From Sphingobacterium alkalisoli (GTDB lineage Bacteria > Bacteroidota > Bacteroidia > Sphingobacteriales > Sphingobacteriaceae): a stretch of DNA of 64,000 bases. A program made the translations under genes and the position numbers. The notes below the pieces were generated by a model, which was given only the letters and a program-made list of their open reading frames with translations, was not told where the DNA came from and ran no database searches. Below are positions 51,252 to 59,392 of this stretch, piece after piece (position 1 is the first letter of the stretch; every line of letters begins with the position of its first letter). Where the stretch lies: NCBI RefSeq assembly GCF_005049105.1, contig NZ_SUKA01000004.1, positions 496,001 to 560,000 of the forward strand, in the 5' to 3' direction.

Positions 51252-51453
51252 ATGGAAACTTTAGAAATAAATGCAACAAAATCAAGAGTAGAAAGAGGAT
51301 ACTTATTATTGCTAATGGCTATTTTGGAAGATCCAAATACAGATCAAGGCGAATAATCCCAAGACGATCTTCAAAGCTAACGCATACGCAACGGACCTTT
51401 ATAAATCCGTAGAAGAAAACAAGTACTACTTAAAAAATATAGCGCTGTTCTAA
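51252..51453 (+). pseudogene. Possible frameshifted small gene
   Basis: From the ATG at 51252 a 34-codon frame (METLEINATKSRVERGYLLL in outline) ends at 51356. Switching by one base near the GAATAA there, the next frame reads AYATDLYKSVEENKYYLKN-type sequence to a stop at 51451-51453. Together they would encode a protein of about 66 residues. Either a decayed small protein, two unrelated short frames, or a sequencing indel. Function unknown. Confidence 0.3.
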
Positions 51454-51581
51454 ATAAACTAACTATTATTTGGGGCAGCGTTTTTATTATTAGTCCTTTC
51501 ACTCCATTTTTTACTGCACAAGCTATTCAAAAGCATCACGATTCTTTTCTAAACTACATTCAGAGCGGTAACTTTCCTGTT

Positions 51582-51637
51582 CTAATCAAACTCTAATCCA
51601 CTTAAAAGACCACGCTAATCTCGGGATTGTACTTTTG
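51582..51637 (+). promoter_or_regulatory. Phased direct repeats and -7 element before the efflux operon
   Basis: CTAATC occurs at 51582, 51593 and 51615, at spacings of 11 and 22 nt, i.e. on one face of the helix. TACTTTTG at 51630-51637 matches TAnnTTTG. Tandem direct repeats at 10-11 bp are the usual binding pattern of OmpR/PhoB-type regulators, and such a regulator gene closes this operon. Confidence 0.45.
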
Positions 51638-51658
51638 AGCCATTCAAAATAACACAAA

Positions 51659-52936
51659 ATGGTCTACAAGTATATCGCCACCTTTTGCACATTGTTACTA
51701 TGCTCAATACTTTATGCACAAGACGGCCCAACTCCCAAAAGTCTTACGGCAAAGGATCTAGAAACTCAATTTCTTCAGTGCAACTACGAAATCCTGATCG
51801 CTAAATATGGCATCGATCGCGCCGATGCCGAGATTATGCAACAGCGACTATTTCCCAATCCTAATCTCGCGATCAGCGAGGTGAATCTATGGGTTAACCG
51901 CAAGCACGAACAGCTGGCTCCCTTATTTGGGAAATATGGTACAGGCCAACAATTTTCAGCAGAACTAGACCAGTTAATCGAAACCGCAGGCAAACGTAAA
52001 AAACGTATCCGTGTCGCACAGCTTGAGAAAAACAATGCACTTCTTGATCTTGAAGAAACCTTTTTGAATCTACGCTTTGATCTACGCACTACTTTTGTCT
52101 CCTTGCAAAAAGTAACTATCGAAGTACAGGAAGTTACCGCAATGGTAGACCAACTTACCAGACTAAGTACACAATACGAACGTCACGCGAACCTACAAAG
52201 CATAAATAAAGCTGATTTTTTTAGGATACGATCCGCCGCCATAGCCTGGAAAGAAGAACTCATTTCCCTACAGACCGAGCAATTAACACTCCTCAACCAC
52301 TTAAGAAGGTACACACAGAAGTCACAGCTCCATTTAGAGGACCTCGAACTATCTCCGCCAGAAGAAAACATGTTAACAAAGCGAATACCTGCAAATTTGA
52401 AGGAACTGGCATACGAAACCCATATAGCCCTCAAGCGCGTCAAAAATAATCAGTTTTTGGCCGACTCCGAGTTGATGCTGGAAAAAGCCAATCGCATTCC
52501 CGATATCAATGCACACATCATGTACGACCGGGGGGGTAATATTATGCAAGATTTTGTGGCGGTAGGGATAAGCATGGATCTACCACTATTCAATAAAAAT
52601 CAAGGCCATATCCGGTCGGCTAAGATTCGTATTCAGCAGGAACAAGAAAGGCGAACCGGTTTAGAACTTGAGTTGGAGCAGGCGCTTACGCGGTTAATCA
52701 GCCAGCTCGATCTCTACGAAAGCACATTGGAAGAACAGGACATTCACCATACGGGCAATTTCCGTCAAATACTTCAAAATTACGAAAAAAACCTGCACGC
52801 CCAACAAGTAACACTTCTCGAGTTTATCGACTTTTCCGAAAGCTATATTAACGCACGGAAAGCATACCTCAACTTACAAGAAAAATATCACCAAACCTTT
52901 GAAGAATTACAATATACCATCGGTAAAGATCTCTAA
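51659..52936 (+). CDS. TolC-family outer-membrane efflux protein (CzcC-like)
   Basis: 425 residues. Signal peptide 1-20 (SILYAQ). Long helical repeats with the family patterns ADAEIMQQRLFPNPNLAISE, FRIRSAAIAWKEELISLQ and GISMDLPLFNKNQGHIRSAK, plus LLEFIDFSESYINARKAYLN at the end. It forms the outer-membrane channel of the tripartite heavy-metal efflux system with the next two genes, which start 3 nt and 5 nt downstream. Missing or extra domains: none seen. Confidence 0.92.
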   Translation: MVYKYIATFCTLLLCSILYAQDGPTPKSLTAKDLETQFLQCNYEILIAKYGIDRADAEIMQQRLFPNPNLAISEVNLWVNRKHEQLAPLFGKYGTGQQFSAELDQLIETAGKRKKRIRVAQLEKNNALLDLEETFLNLRFDLRTTFVSLQKVTIEVQEVTAMVDQLTRLSTQYERHANLQSINKADFFRIRSAAIAWKEELISLQTEQLTLLNHLRRYTQKSQLHLEDLELSPPEENMLTKRIPANLKELAYETHIALKRVKNNQFLADSELMLEKANRIPDINAHIMYDRGGNIMQDFVAVGISMDLPLFNKNQGHIRSAKIRIQQEQERRTGLELELEQALTRLISQLDLYESTLEEQDIHHTGNFRQILQNYEKNLHAQQVTLLEFIDFSESYINARKAYLNLQEKYHQTFEELQYTIGKDL

Positions 52937-52939
52937 GCA

Positions 52940-54046
52940 ATGAAAAAAATTACCTATTACCTCACGACAGTCCTTACTATCACTCAGCTTTTTATGACCT
53001 GTGCACCCCAGGAGACTGAAGATAAAACGGACATATCGCAAGTCCCCCACACTTTCTGTATGAGTGAGCAGCTGAAAAAAAATACTCGAATCGATAGCGT
53101 TCAGTACCTACCTATTCAGGAAAGTCTGACGTTGACCGGAAAAGTGGAATACAACGAAAATGACTTTGTCGCCTTCAAAAGCCTCCTCGACGGGCGTGTG
53201 GAACAAGTTAATTTCGAACTAGGCGACTATGTACAGGCCGGAAAGGTACTTGCCGTGATCCGTTCTCACGACGTTCAAGAGCAGTATCAACAAAAACGTT
53301 ATAACGAAAGTCAACTCGTACTCTTAAGGAAACAACTGGAGACTAAGAGCGGGCTTCTTTCCGATGGTATGGCGTCCGCGCCAGAAATACTGGAAACAGA
53401 ACATGCTATCGAGAGCACGCAGATCGAATTGGATAAAATAAACCAGACTCTCGCCTTATACCGCGCAGACGGCGCCACAGGAAACTTTCACCTCATTGCG
53501 CCAAAAAACGGATACATCGTTCAAAAGAAGATCAGCGTTGGGCAAACCATTATGCCAGACAGCGACCCGCTCTTTTCCATATCCAATCTCAGACAGGTAT
53601 GGGTCATGGTAAATATCTATGCTAACAACTTACGGTATATAAAAGAAGGAGATCCCGTGAAAGTCAGAACCCTGGCATACCCCGACGAACTACATGCCGG
53701 GAAAGTAGACAAGATTTACCATGTATTCGACGATGACGAGCACGTACTTAAAGCCCGAGTGGTGTTGGAAAATAAACAATTAAATCTAATACCTGGCCTA
53801 GGTGCAGATATCATCATTTATAAGGATCAATCCGAAAATGCTTACGCGATACCCAACAACGCTATGGTCTTCAGCAACAATAAACAATATGTGATCCGCT
53901 ATCAATCCGATTGTGATTTCAGCATACAGGAAGTGACACCGGTAGCGAGCAATGATGAGTTCACCTTTGTCAAAACAGACTTCTCCACAAACCATAAAAT
54001 AGTAAGCTCTAATGCGCTCCTCATATTTGACGAATTAAACAAATAA
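52940..54046 (+). CDS. RND efflux periplasmic adaptor (CusB/CzcB-like)
   Basis: 368 residues. A lipobox-like signal end (LFMTCAPQ) indicates a lipid-anchored adaptor. A biotinyl-lipoyl-type hairpin (VEQVNFELGDYVQAGKVLAV, HLIAPKNGYIVQKKISVGQT) flanks a short coiled coil, followed by a beta-barrel domain (VWVMVNIYANNLRYIKEG) and a membrane-proximal part. It links the pump to the TolC-like channel. The gene is 3 nt after the TolC gene and 5 nt before the pump gene. Confidence 0.92.
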   Translation: MKKITYYLTTVLTITQLFMTCAPQETEDKTDISQVPHTFCMSEQLKKNTRIDSVQYLPIQESLTLTGKVEYNENDFVAFKSLLDGRVEQVNFELGDYVQAGKVLAVIRSHDVQEQYQQKRYNESQLVLLRKQLETKSGLLSDGMASAPEILETEHAIESTQIELDKINQTLALYRADGATGNFHLIAPKNGYIVQKKISVGQTIMPDSDPLFSISNLRQVWVMVNIYANNLRYIKEGDPVKVRTLAYPDELHAGKVDKIYHVFDDDEHVLKARVVLENKQLNLIPGLGADIIIYKDQSENAYAIPNNAMVFSNNKQYVIRYQSDCDFSIQEVTPVASNDEFTFVKTDFSTNHKIVSSNALLIFDELNK

Positions 54047-54051
54047 GTATT

Positions 54052-57000
54052 ATGCACAAACTTGTAAAGGGCATTGTTTCCTTCTCTTTAAAAAATGCGG
54101 TCTTCGTGCTCATGGCTACGATCGCCTTATTGAGTGGTGGAATATATGCCTACATACACACACCGATCGAAGCTTTTCCCGACGTTACCAATACACGCGC
54201 ACGGGTCATCACCCAATGGCCGGGCAGAAGCGCCGAAGAGATCGAAAAACTGGTTACCCTTCCAGTTTCCAAGGTCATGAATAGCATACCCCGCAAAACC
54301 GAAGTCCGCTCCGTGTCGCTCTTTGGCTTATCGGTCGTCACCGTACAATTTGAAGACGGTGTAGAAGATTTCTATGCGCAGCAATATGTCTCCAATAAAT
54401 TAACCGGGGTGGAACTTCCAGACGGCGCCGAGTCCTCAATAGAACCGCCATCGGGTGCTACGGGAGAAATCTTCCGTTACGTCATTCAAAGCGATCTTCC
54501 GCTAAAAGAATTGACAGCCCTACAAGATTGGGTGATCGAAAGAGAACTACTCGGCGTACCAGGCGTTGCAGATGTTATCAGCTTCGGTGGAGAAGAAAAG
54601 ATCTATGAGATAAAAATCAATCCCACTGAACTTAAAAATTACGAGCTCTCTCCGCTAGACGTATACGAAGCCGTCTCCAAATCCAACATCAATGTTGGAG
54701 GAGACATCATCCAACAGGGCGACCAAACCTATGTCGTACGGGGCGTAGGATTACTTGATAAGATAGAAGACATCGAAAATATCACCATACAGCTCAACGG
54801 GTCAACCCCCATACTGATTAAGAATGTGGCTGAGGTCGAAATCTCTCACAAACCCCGGTTAGGCCAAGTAGGTCTAAACCAACAAGACGATCTGGTACAA
54901 GGTATCGTGGTGATGCTGCGTGGAGAAAACCCTTCTGAGGTGGTGGCTCGGTTAAAAACGAAGATTGTAGAACTTAACGAACGTACCTTACCCGATGATG
55001 TCAAGATCGAACCAGTCATCGACCGCACAAAGCTCGTAGATAACACCATCCATACCGTATCCAAAAACATGATAGAAGGTATTCTGTTGGTATCCCTCAT
55101 CGTCTTTATTTTTTTATACAACTGGAAGTCAACACTGATTGTGGCCTCCGTTATCCCCTTAGCGTTCCTATTCGCTATTATCATGCTGCGTATTCAGGGA
55201 CTACCTGCCAATTTGATATCGATGGGATCTTTGGATTTTGGATTACTGCTCGAAGGAACGCTAGTCATTGTCGAAACAGTATTTGTAGCTTTGGCTGCCA
55301 CCTCCAAGCGGGTCGGTCCGGAGCGCTTTGCTAAAATGAGTAAAATGGGTATCATCAAGAAAAGCACCAACAGCGTTGCCTCGCATATCTCCTTCGCATT
55401 GCTCATCCTTATCGTAGCTTTGTTGCCCATCTTCTCCTTTCAAAAAGTAGAGGGTAAAATGTTTACGCCTTTAGCCTTCACCCTAGGCTATGCCCTACTA
55501 GGGTCGTTGTTATTGAGTCTTACCTACGTTCCAGCGATGTGTAAACTACTTTTCACGAAGAACATCGAAGAAAAAGAAAACGTCATTACGCGCTTTTTTC
55601 ATAACACTATCTATGGGCTCTACCGTATCGCATTTCGCCAGGGAAAGACGACTATTGCTATCTTTTTAGCCATACTCGCCCTTTGTACTATACGCTTTTC
55701 GAATTACGGATCCGAGTTTTTACCAAAATTGAATGAAGGCGCAATTTATATTCGTGCTACATTGCCAAACAGTGTGAATTTGGAAGAATCTACCAAGCTA
55801 ACGCAAGAAATGAAAACCACTCTATTAGATAGTGTAGCAGAAATTAGCTTCATCCTTACGCAAACTGGCAGGCCTAACGATGGAACCGATCCCACCGGAT
55901 TTTTCAATATCGAATTTAATGTACAGTTAAAAGACGAAGGTGACTGGTCACGCAACATCTCCAAGTCAGAAATTGTGCAGGAGATCCGCATTCTATTAGA
56001 TCATTACCCCGGTATCACCTTCGGCTTTAGCCAGCCCATCCAGGATAACGTTGAAGAATACGTAGCTGGTGTAAAAAGTGCGTTGGTCATTAAGATATTC
56101 GGAGATGACCTCACAGACCTCGAAAAGCATGCAAACAACGTTGCAACATCGATCAAAAAAGTGCCCGGCATCACCGATCTCAATGTATATCGCAATCTCG
56201 GTTTGCCCGAACTTCGGATTCAATTACACGATTCGAAAATGGCCAAATATGGTGTAACAACGGCCGATGTACAAGCCGTGATCGAGATGACTATTGGTGG
56301 CCAATCTGCTACCAAGTTTTTCGAACAGGACAGGCAATTTGATGTAGTCCTACGCTTCGAAAAGCAGTACCGCGATTCACCCGAAAAAATCGGCAACATC
56401 CTCATTCCCACCAGCAACAATCATAGCGTACCTCTGCAAGAGATTGCCACCATAGGCTACAAAACAGGTCCCGCATTTATATACCGCGAGGGCAATAGCC
56501 GTTATATTGGTGTGGGGTTCAGTATTGAAGGACGAGATCTTGGCAGTACGATAAACGAAGCCAAGGAGGTGGTCGCTAAAGAAGTAACGCTCCCCAAAGA
56601 AAACCATATGGTATGGGCAGGTGAATTTGAAAGTAAAGAACGTTCTACGAAGCAGCTCATGACCGTCGTCCCTATTTCCCTACTGTTAATTTTGTTGTTA
56701 CTCTATGCCAATTTTGGGAATTTGAAAGATACGTTGGTATCATCGGTTACCCTGCCCTTTGCTTTTATCGGCGGATTTATCTCGCTATGGGTTACCGGTA
56801 CAATCTTCGGCATATCCGCAGGTATAGGTTTTATTATCCTTTTCGGTGTGGCGACTATTGATGGTATTGTGCTCATTGGCGTGATGAAGCACAATTTGCA
56901 GCGAAGGATGGGGCTAATCAAATCTATCGAGGAAGGCGTCAAAAGTCGGATACGGCCCGTTGTCATGATCGCCTTATTGGGATCCATGGGATTGTTGCCA

Positions 57001-57162
57001 GCCGCACTATCCCATGGAATGGGTTCAGAAATCCAAAAACCCTTAGCAATTATGATTGTTGGCGGACTGTTGATCTGTCTGGTGCTCTCTTTTGCGGTGT
57101 TGCCTATCTTGTTTTATTTCGCATACCGTAACGACCCCAAAGCCAGTCCATCAACAAAATAG
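54052..57162 (+). CDS. Heavy-metal RND efflux pump (CzcA/CusA family)
   Basis: 1036 residues with twelve predicted membrane helices and two large periplasmic loops. Family motifs: TPIEAFPDVTNTRARVITQW, WPGRSAEEIEKLVTLPV, and the helix-4 proton-relay region with D395 (SLDFG), E401 (LLEG) and E408 (VIVE). It exports divalent or monovalent metal ions across the envelope with proton motive force; which metal cannot be told from sequence alone. Followed by a terminator and then the two-component genes. Confidence 0.93.
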   Translation: MHKLVKGIVSFSLKNAVFVLMATIALLSGGIYAYIHTPIEAFPDVTNTRARVITQWPGRSAEEIEKLVTLPVSKVMNSIPRKTEVRSVSLFGLSVVTVQFEDGVEDFYAQQYVSNKLTGVELPDGAESSIEPPSGATGEIFRYVIQSDLPLKELTALQDWVIERELLGVPGVADVISFGGEEKIYEIKINPTELKNYELSPLDVYEAVSKSNINVGGDIIQQGDQTYVVRGVGLLDKIEDIENITIQLNGSTPILIKNVAEVEISHKPRLGQVGLNQQDDLVQGIVVMLRGENPSEVVARLKTKIVELNERTLPDDVKIEPVIDRTKLVDNTIHTVSKNMIEGILLVSLIVFIFLYNWKSTLIVASVIPLAFLFAIIMLRIQGLPANLISMGSLDFGLLLEGTLVIVETVFVALAATSKRVGPERFAKMSKMGIIKKSTNSVASHISFALLILIVALLPIFSFQKVEGKMFTPLAFTLGYALLGSLLLSLTYVPAMCKLLFTKNIEEKENVITRFFHNTIYGLYRIAFRQGKTTIAIFLAILALCTIRFSNYGSEFLPKLNEGAIYIRATLPNSVNLEESTKLTQEMKTTLLDSVAEISFILTQTGRPNDGTDPTGFFNIEFNVQLKDEGDWSRNISKSEIVQEIRILLDHYPGITFGFSQPIQDNVEEYVAGVKSALVIKIFGDDLTDLEKHANNVATSIKKVPGITDLNVYRNLGLPELRIQLHDSKMAKYGVTTADVQAVIEMTIGGQSATKFFEQDRQFDVVLRFEKQYRDSPEKIGNILIPTSNNHSVPLQEIATIGYKTGPAFIYREGNSRYIGVGFSIEGRDLGSTINEAKEVVAKEVTLPKENHMVWAGEFESKERSTKQLMTVVPISLLLILLLLYANFGNLKDTLVSSVTLPFAFIGGFISLWVTGTIFGISAGIGFIILFGVATIDGIVLIGVMKHNLQRRMGLIKSIEEGVKSRIRPVVMIALLGSMGLLPAALSHGMGSEIQKPLAIMIVGGLLICLVLSFAVLPILFYFAYRNDPKASPSTK

Positions 57163-57197
57163 GTTACATCACGTGTTATTGTAGTTTAGTTTCCATT

Positions 57198-57223
57198 CCC
57201 GTCAGCAAGCGTTAGCTGGCGGG
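57198..57223 (+). terminator. Stem-loop after the efflux pump gene
   Basis: CCCGTCAGC (57198-57206) pairs with GCTGGCGGG (57215-57223; one G-T pair) around an 8-nt loop, then ATTTTG. It lies 36 nt after the pump stop and 47 nt before the response-regulator ATG, so it may terminate or attenuate reading into the two-component genes. Confidence 0.6.
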
Positions 57224-57270
57224 ATTTTGTCACAAATTCCTTAGCTTTGAATATACGTAGTTCTAAAGAT

Positions 57271-57945
57271 ATGCAGATACTGGTAGTTGAAGACGATAAA
57301 CGAATTAGTGACTTCCTAATTAGGGGGCTGGAAGAGCATGCCTATTCGGTTACCTTATGCAGCAATGCCGAAGATGCTACCGCCTATTACCTCAACCTTC
57401 CGTGGGATCTCATCATTGTTGACGTCATGCTGCCGGGTATAGATGGTATCCAGCTCGTACAGATTATTCGGCATAAAAAGATCAATGTGCCCATTCTGAT
57501 GCTGAGTGCGCTGAGTGCCGTACAGGATAAGATTACTGCGCTTGATTATGGGGCTGACGACTATATCACCAAACCGTTTCATTTTGAAGAGCTATTATCG
57601 CGTATACGTGCATTAACCCGACGCTATCAATCCGACGTTCAAGAAACATCCAATCAGGCATACTTTGGCAATCTTCATATTGATTTTGATCAGTTTCAAG
57701 TATCTGTATCCGCTTTGCCTATCGAGCTTTCTCCCCGAGAATTTAAGCTATTGGTCTACCTTACCGAAAACATAAATAAGGCGGTAAGCCGTATGCAGAT
57801 TCTCAATGCCGTATGGGGTATCAACTTTGACAACCAAACAAATGTTGTAGACGTGTATATTTCTTATCTCCGCAATAAGATTGAAAAAAACGGGGATAAG
57901 TTTATTCATACCGTAAAAGGGATCGGGTACTTATTTAAAATATAA
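57271..57945 (+). CDS. OmpR-family response regulator (CusR-like)
   Basis: 224 residues from the ATG at 57271; an in-frame TTG at 57247 would add eight residues without family match. Receiver domain with D8/D9, phospho-acceptor D51 (IIVDVMLPGIDG) and the K of DDYITKPFHF. C-terminal winged helix (VSALPIELSPREFKLLVYLT, then TNVVDVYISYLRNKI, GIGYLFKI). It probably activates the upstream efflux operon in response to metal. The kinase gene follows 2 nt later. Confidence 0.93.
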   Translation: MQILVVEDDKRISDFLIRGLEEHAYSVTLCSNAEDATAYYLNLPWDLIIVDVMLPGIDGIQLVQIIRHKKINVPILMLSALSAVQDKITALDYGADDYITKPFHFEELLSRIRALTRRYQSDVQETSNQAYFGNLHIDFDQFQVSVSALPIELSPREFKLLVYLTENINKAVSRMQILNAVWGINFDNQTNVVDVYISYLRNKIEKNGDKFIHTVKGIGYLFKI

Positions 57946-57947
57946 CA

Positions 57948-59282
57948 ATGAGGCTAAAAGATCGCTTGTCCCTCTACGCCGTTATGGCCTTTTCGATTGT
58001 CATGCTTCTGGCGTCTACGCTCATTTATTTCTCCTTCTACAAATGGATGGTGCACACTCAATTCCGCGATCTGCAAAACAAAACCCTGCTGGCGGCCGTA
58101 TTCTATTTAGAAGCCGATGAGCAAAGCCATCCTGAGCGGGAAAGTGTCAAAAATCAACTTCAAAAAACCATCTCCAGAACCAGCATAGCGGTATACGATA
58201 GCCTCGATCGACAAACAGCGGGTGAAATGACTGCAGACAACTATATTTCACACGAGTTTATCCATATGATACGAGATCAACAAAAAGGAAATCTCACCAG
58301 TTCAGATCATTTTTATCACGGTATATTCTACAAAGATAATGAAGGTGATTTCGTTGTCATTACCAGAGAATGGAAGGGAAATTTCAATACACAAATGACA
58401 TCTCTTCTCTATATCCTGATCGCGGTTTTTCTTTTTGGTATTTTGTTAATTTATATCCTTTCCCAGTTTCTCGGCAAGATCGCCTACGATCCGATTCTCA
58501 AAATAATGAAACAGATCAAAGATCGGGACGAAAAGAACTTTCAACAACCACTTACCCTTCACAAGTCATACGCCGAAATCACCGCTTTGGTGGAGACCTA
58601 CAATCTCTTTATCGCGAGATTGGCACAAACTTTTACCATACAAAAGAATTTTGTTGACTACATCTCACACGAATTACGGACACCCATCACAGCCATCTTG
58701 GGTACGCTTGAAGTGACATCCAACAAACAGCGCACTATTGAAGAATATAACATGGTTATCCTACAGCTTAGGCAGTATACCGCTGATCTGGAAACCAGTC
58801 TAGACAATATGATGCTGCTATCGGGGGCAAAGACAAATTTCGAGTTCAGACAGGTCCGTATCGATGAGATCGTTTGGAAAGTTATAGAAGATGCCTATAT
58901 ATATCACAAGGCCAACATCCAAGTCAAATTTGACGTAGCAGATCCGAAGACTTTACAGTTTTATGGAAACGAACACCTGCTTGAGTCTGCGATAAAAAAT
59001 ATTGTGGAGAATGCGATAAAGTATTCCAACAACCAACCCATCCATATTTACCTATATGCAGAGGATAGCCAGTTGAAATTATGTATCAAAGACACAGGCA
59101 TTGGTATCCCCCCCTCTGATTTCAACAATATCACACAGAATTTTTTCCGCGGTGCAAATACGGGAAACTTTCAGGGCAAGGGCATAGGACTTTCCATGTC
59201 ACATGTTATTTTTACCTTACATCAGATAAAAATGGACATCAGTTCAAGTGGACGGGGTACTACAGTAGAGTTAACCATCTAA
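57948..59282 (+). CDS. Sensor histidine kinase (CusS-like)
   Basis: 444 residues. Two membrane helices (about 10-30 and 152-172) bracket a periplasmic sensor domain of about 120 residues, then a HAMP-like region, HisKA with phospho-acceptor H241 (DYISHELRTPITAI), and the HATPase with ESAIKNIVENAIKYS, DTGIGIP and GKGIGLSM. Partner of the regulator 2 nt upstream; senses a periplasmic signal, probably a metal ion. No metal-binding motif is obvious in the sensor domain. Confidence 0.93.
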   Translation: MRLKDRLSLYAVMAFSIVMLLASTLIYFSFYKWMVHTQFRDLQNKTLLAAVFYLEADEQSHPERESVKNQLQKTISRTSIAVYDSLDRQTAGEMTADNYISHEFIHMIRDQQKGNLTSSDHFYHGIFYKDNEGDFVVITREWKGNFNTQMTSLLYILIAVFLFGILLIYILSQFLGKIAYDPILKIMKQIKDRDEKNFQQPLTLHKSYAEITALVETYNLFIARLAQTFTIQKNFVDYISHELRTPITAILGTLEVTSNKQRTIEEYNMVILQLRQYTADLETSLDNMMLLSGAKTNFEFRQVRIDEIVWKVIEDAYIYHKANIQVKFDVADPKTLQFYGNEHLLESAIKNIVENAIKYSNNQPIHIYLYAEDSQLKLCIKDTGIGIPPSDFNNITQNFFRGANTGNFQGKGIGLSMSHVIFTLHQIKMDISSSGRGTTVELTI

Positions 59283-59392
59283 GTAAGAATAAGAGTAAAG
59301 AGGCGCTACCGAGAGGCAACACCTTCTTTTTATGAAAAACAACAATCGGGGATGATTGCAGATCTTATTGCTAATTGAAATGCGGTCGTCCT

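Larger units (their letters stand above)
50999..51658. other. Intergenic region of 660 nt
   Basis: No intact gene. It holds a possible frameshifted small gene (51252-51453), tandem CTAATC motifs (51582-51620) and a TACTTTTG -7-like box (51630-51637) belonging to the downstream efflux operon. The left part (51001-51240) is AT-rich and shows nothing I can assign. Confidence 0.5.
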
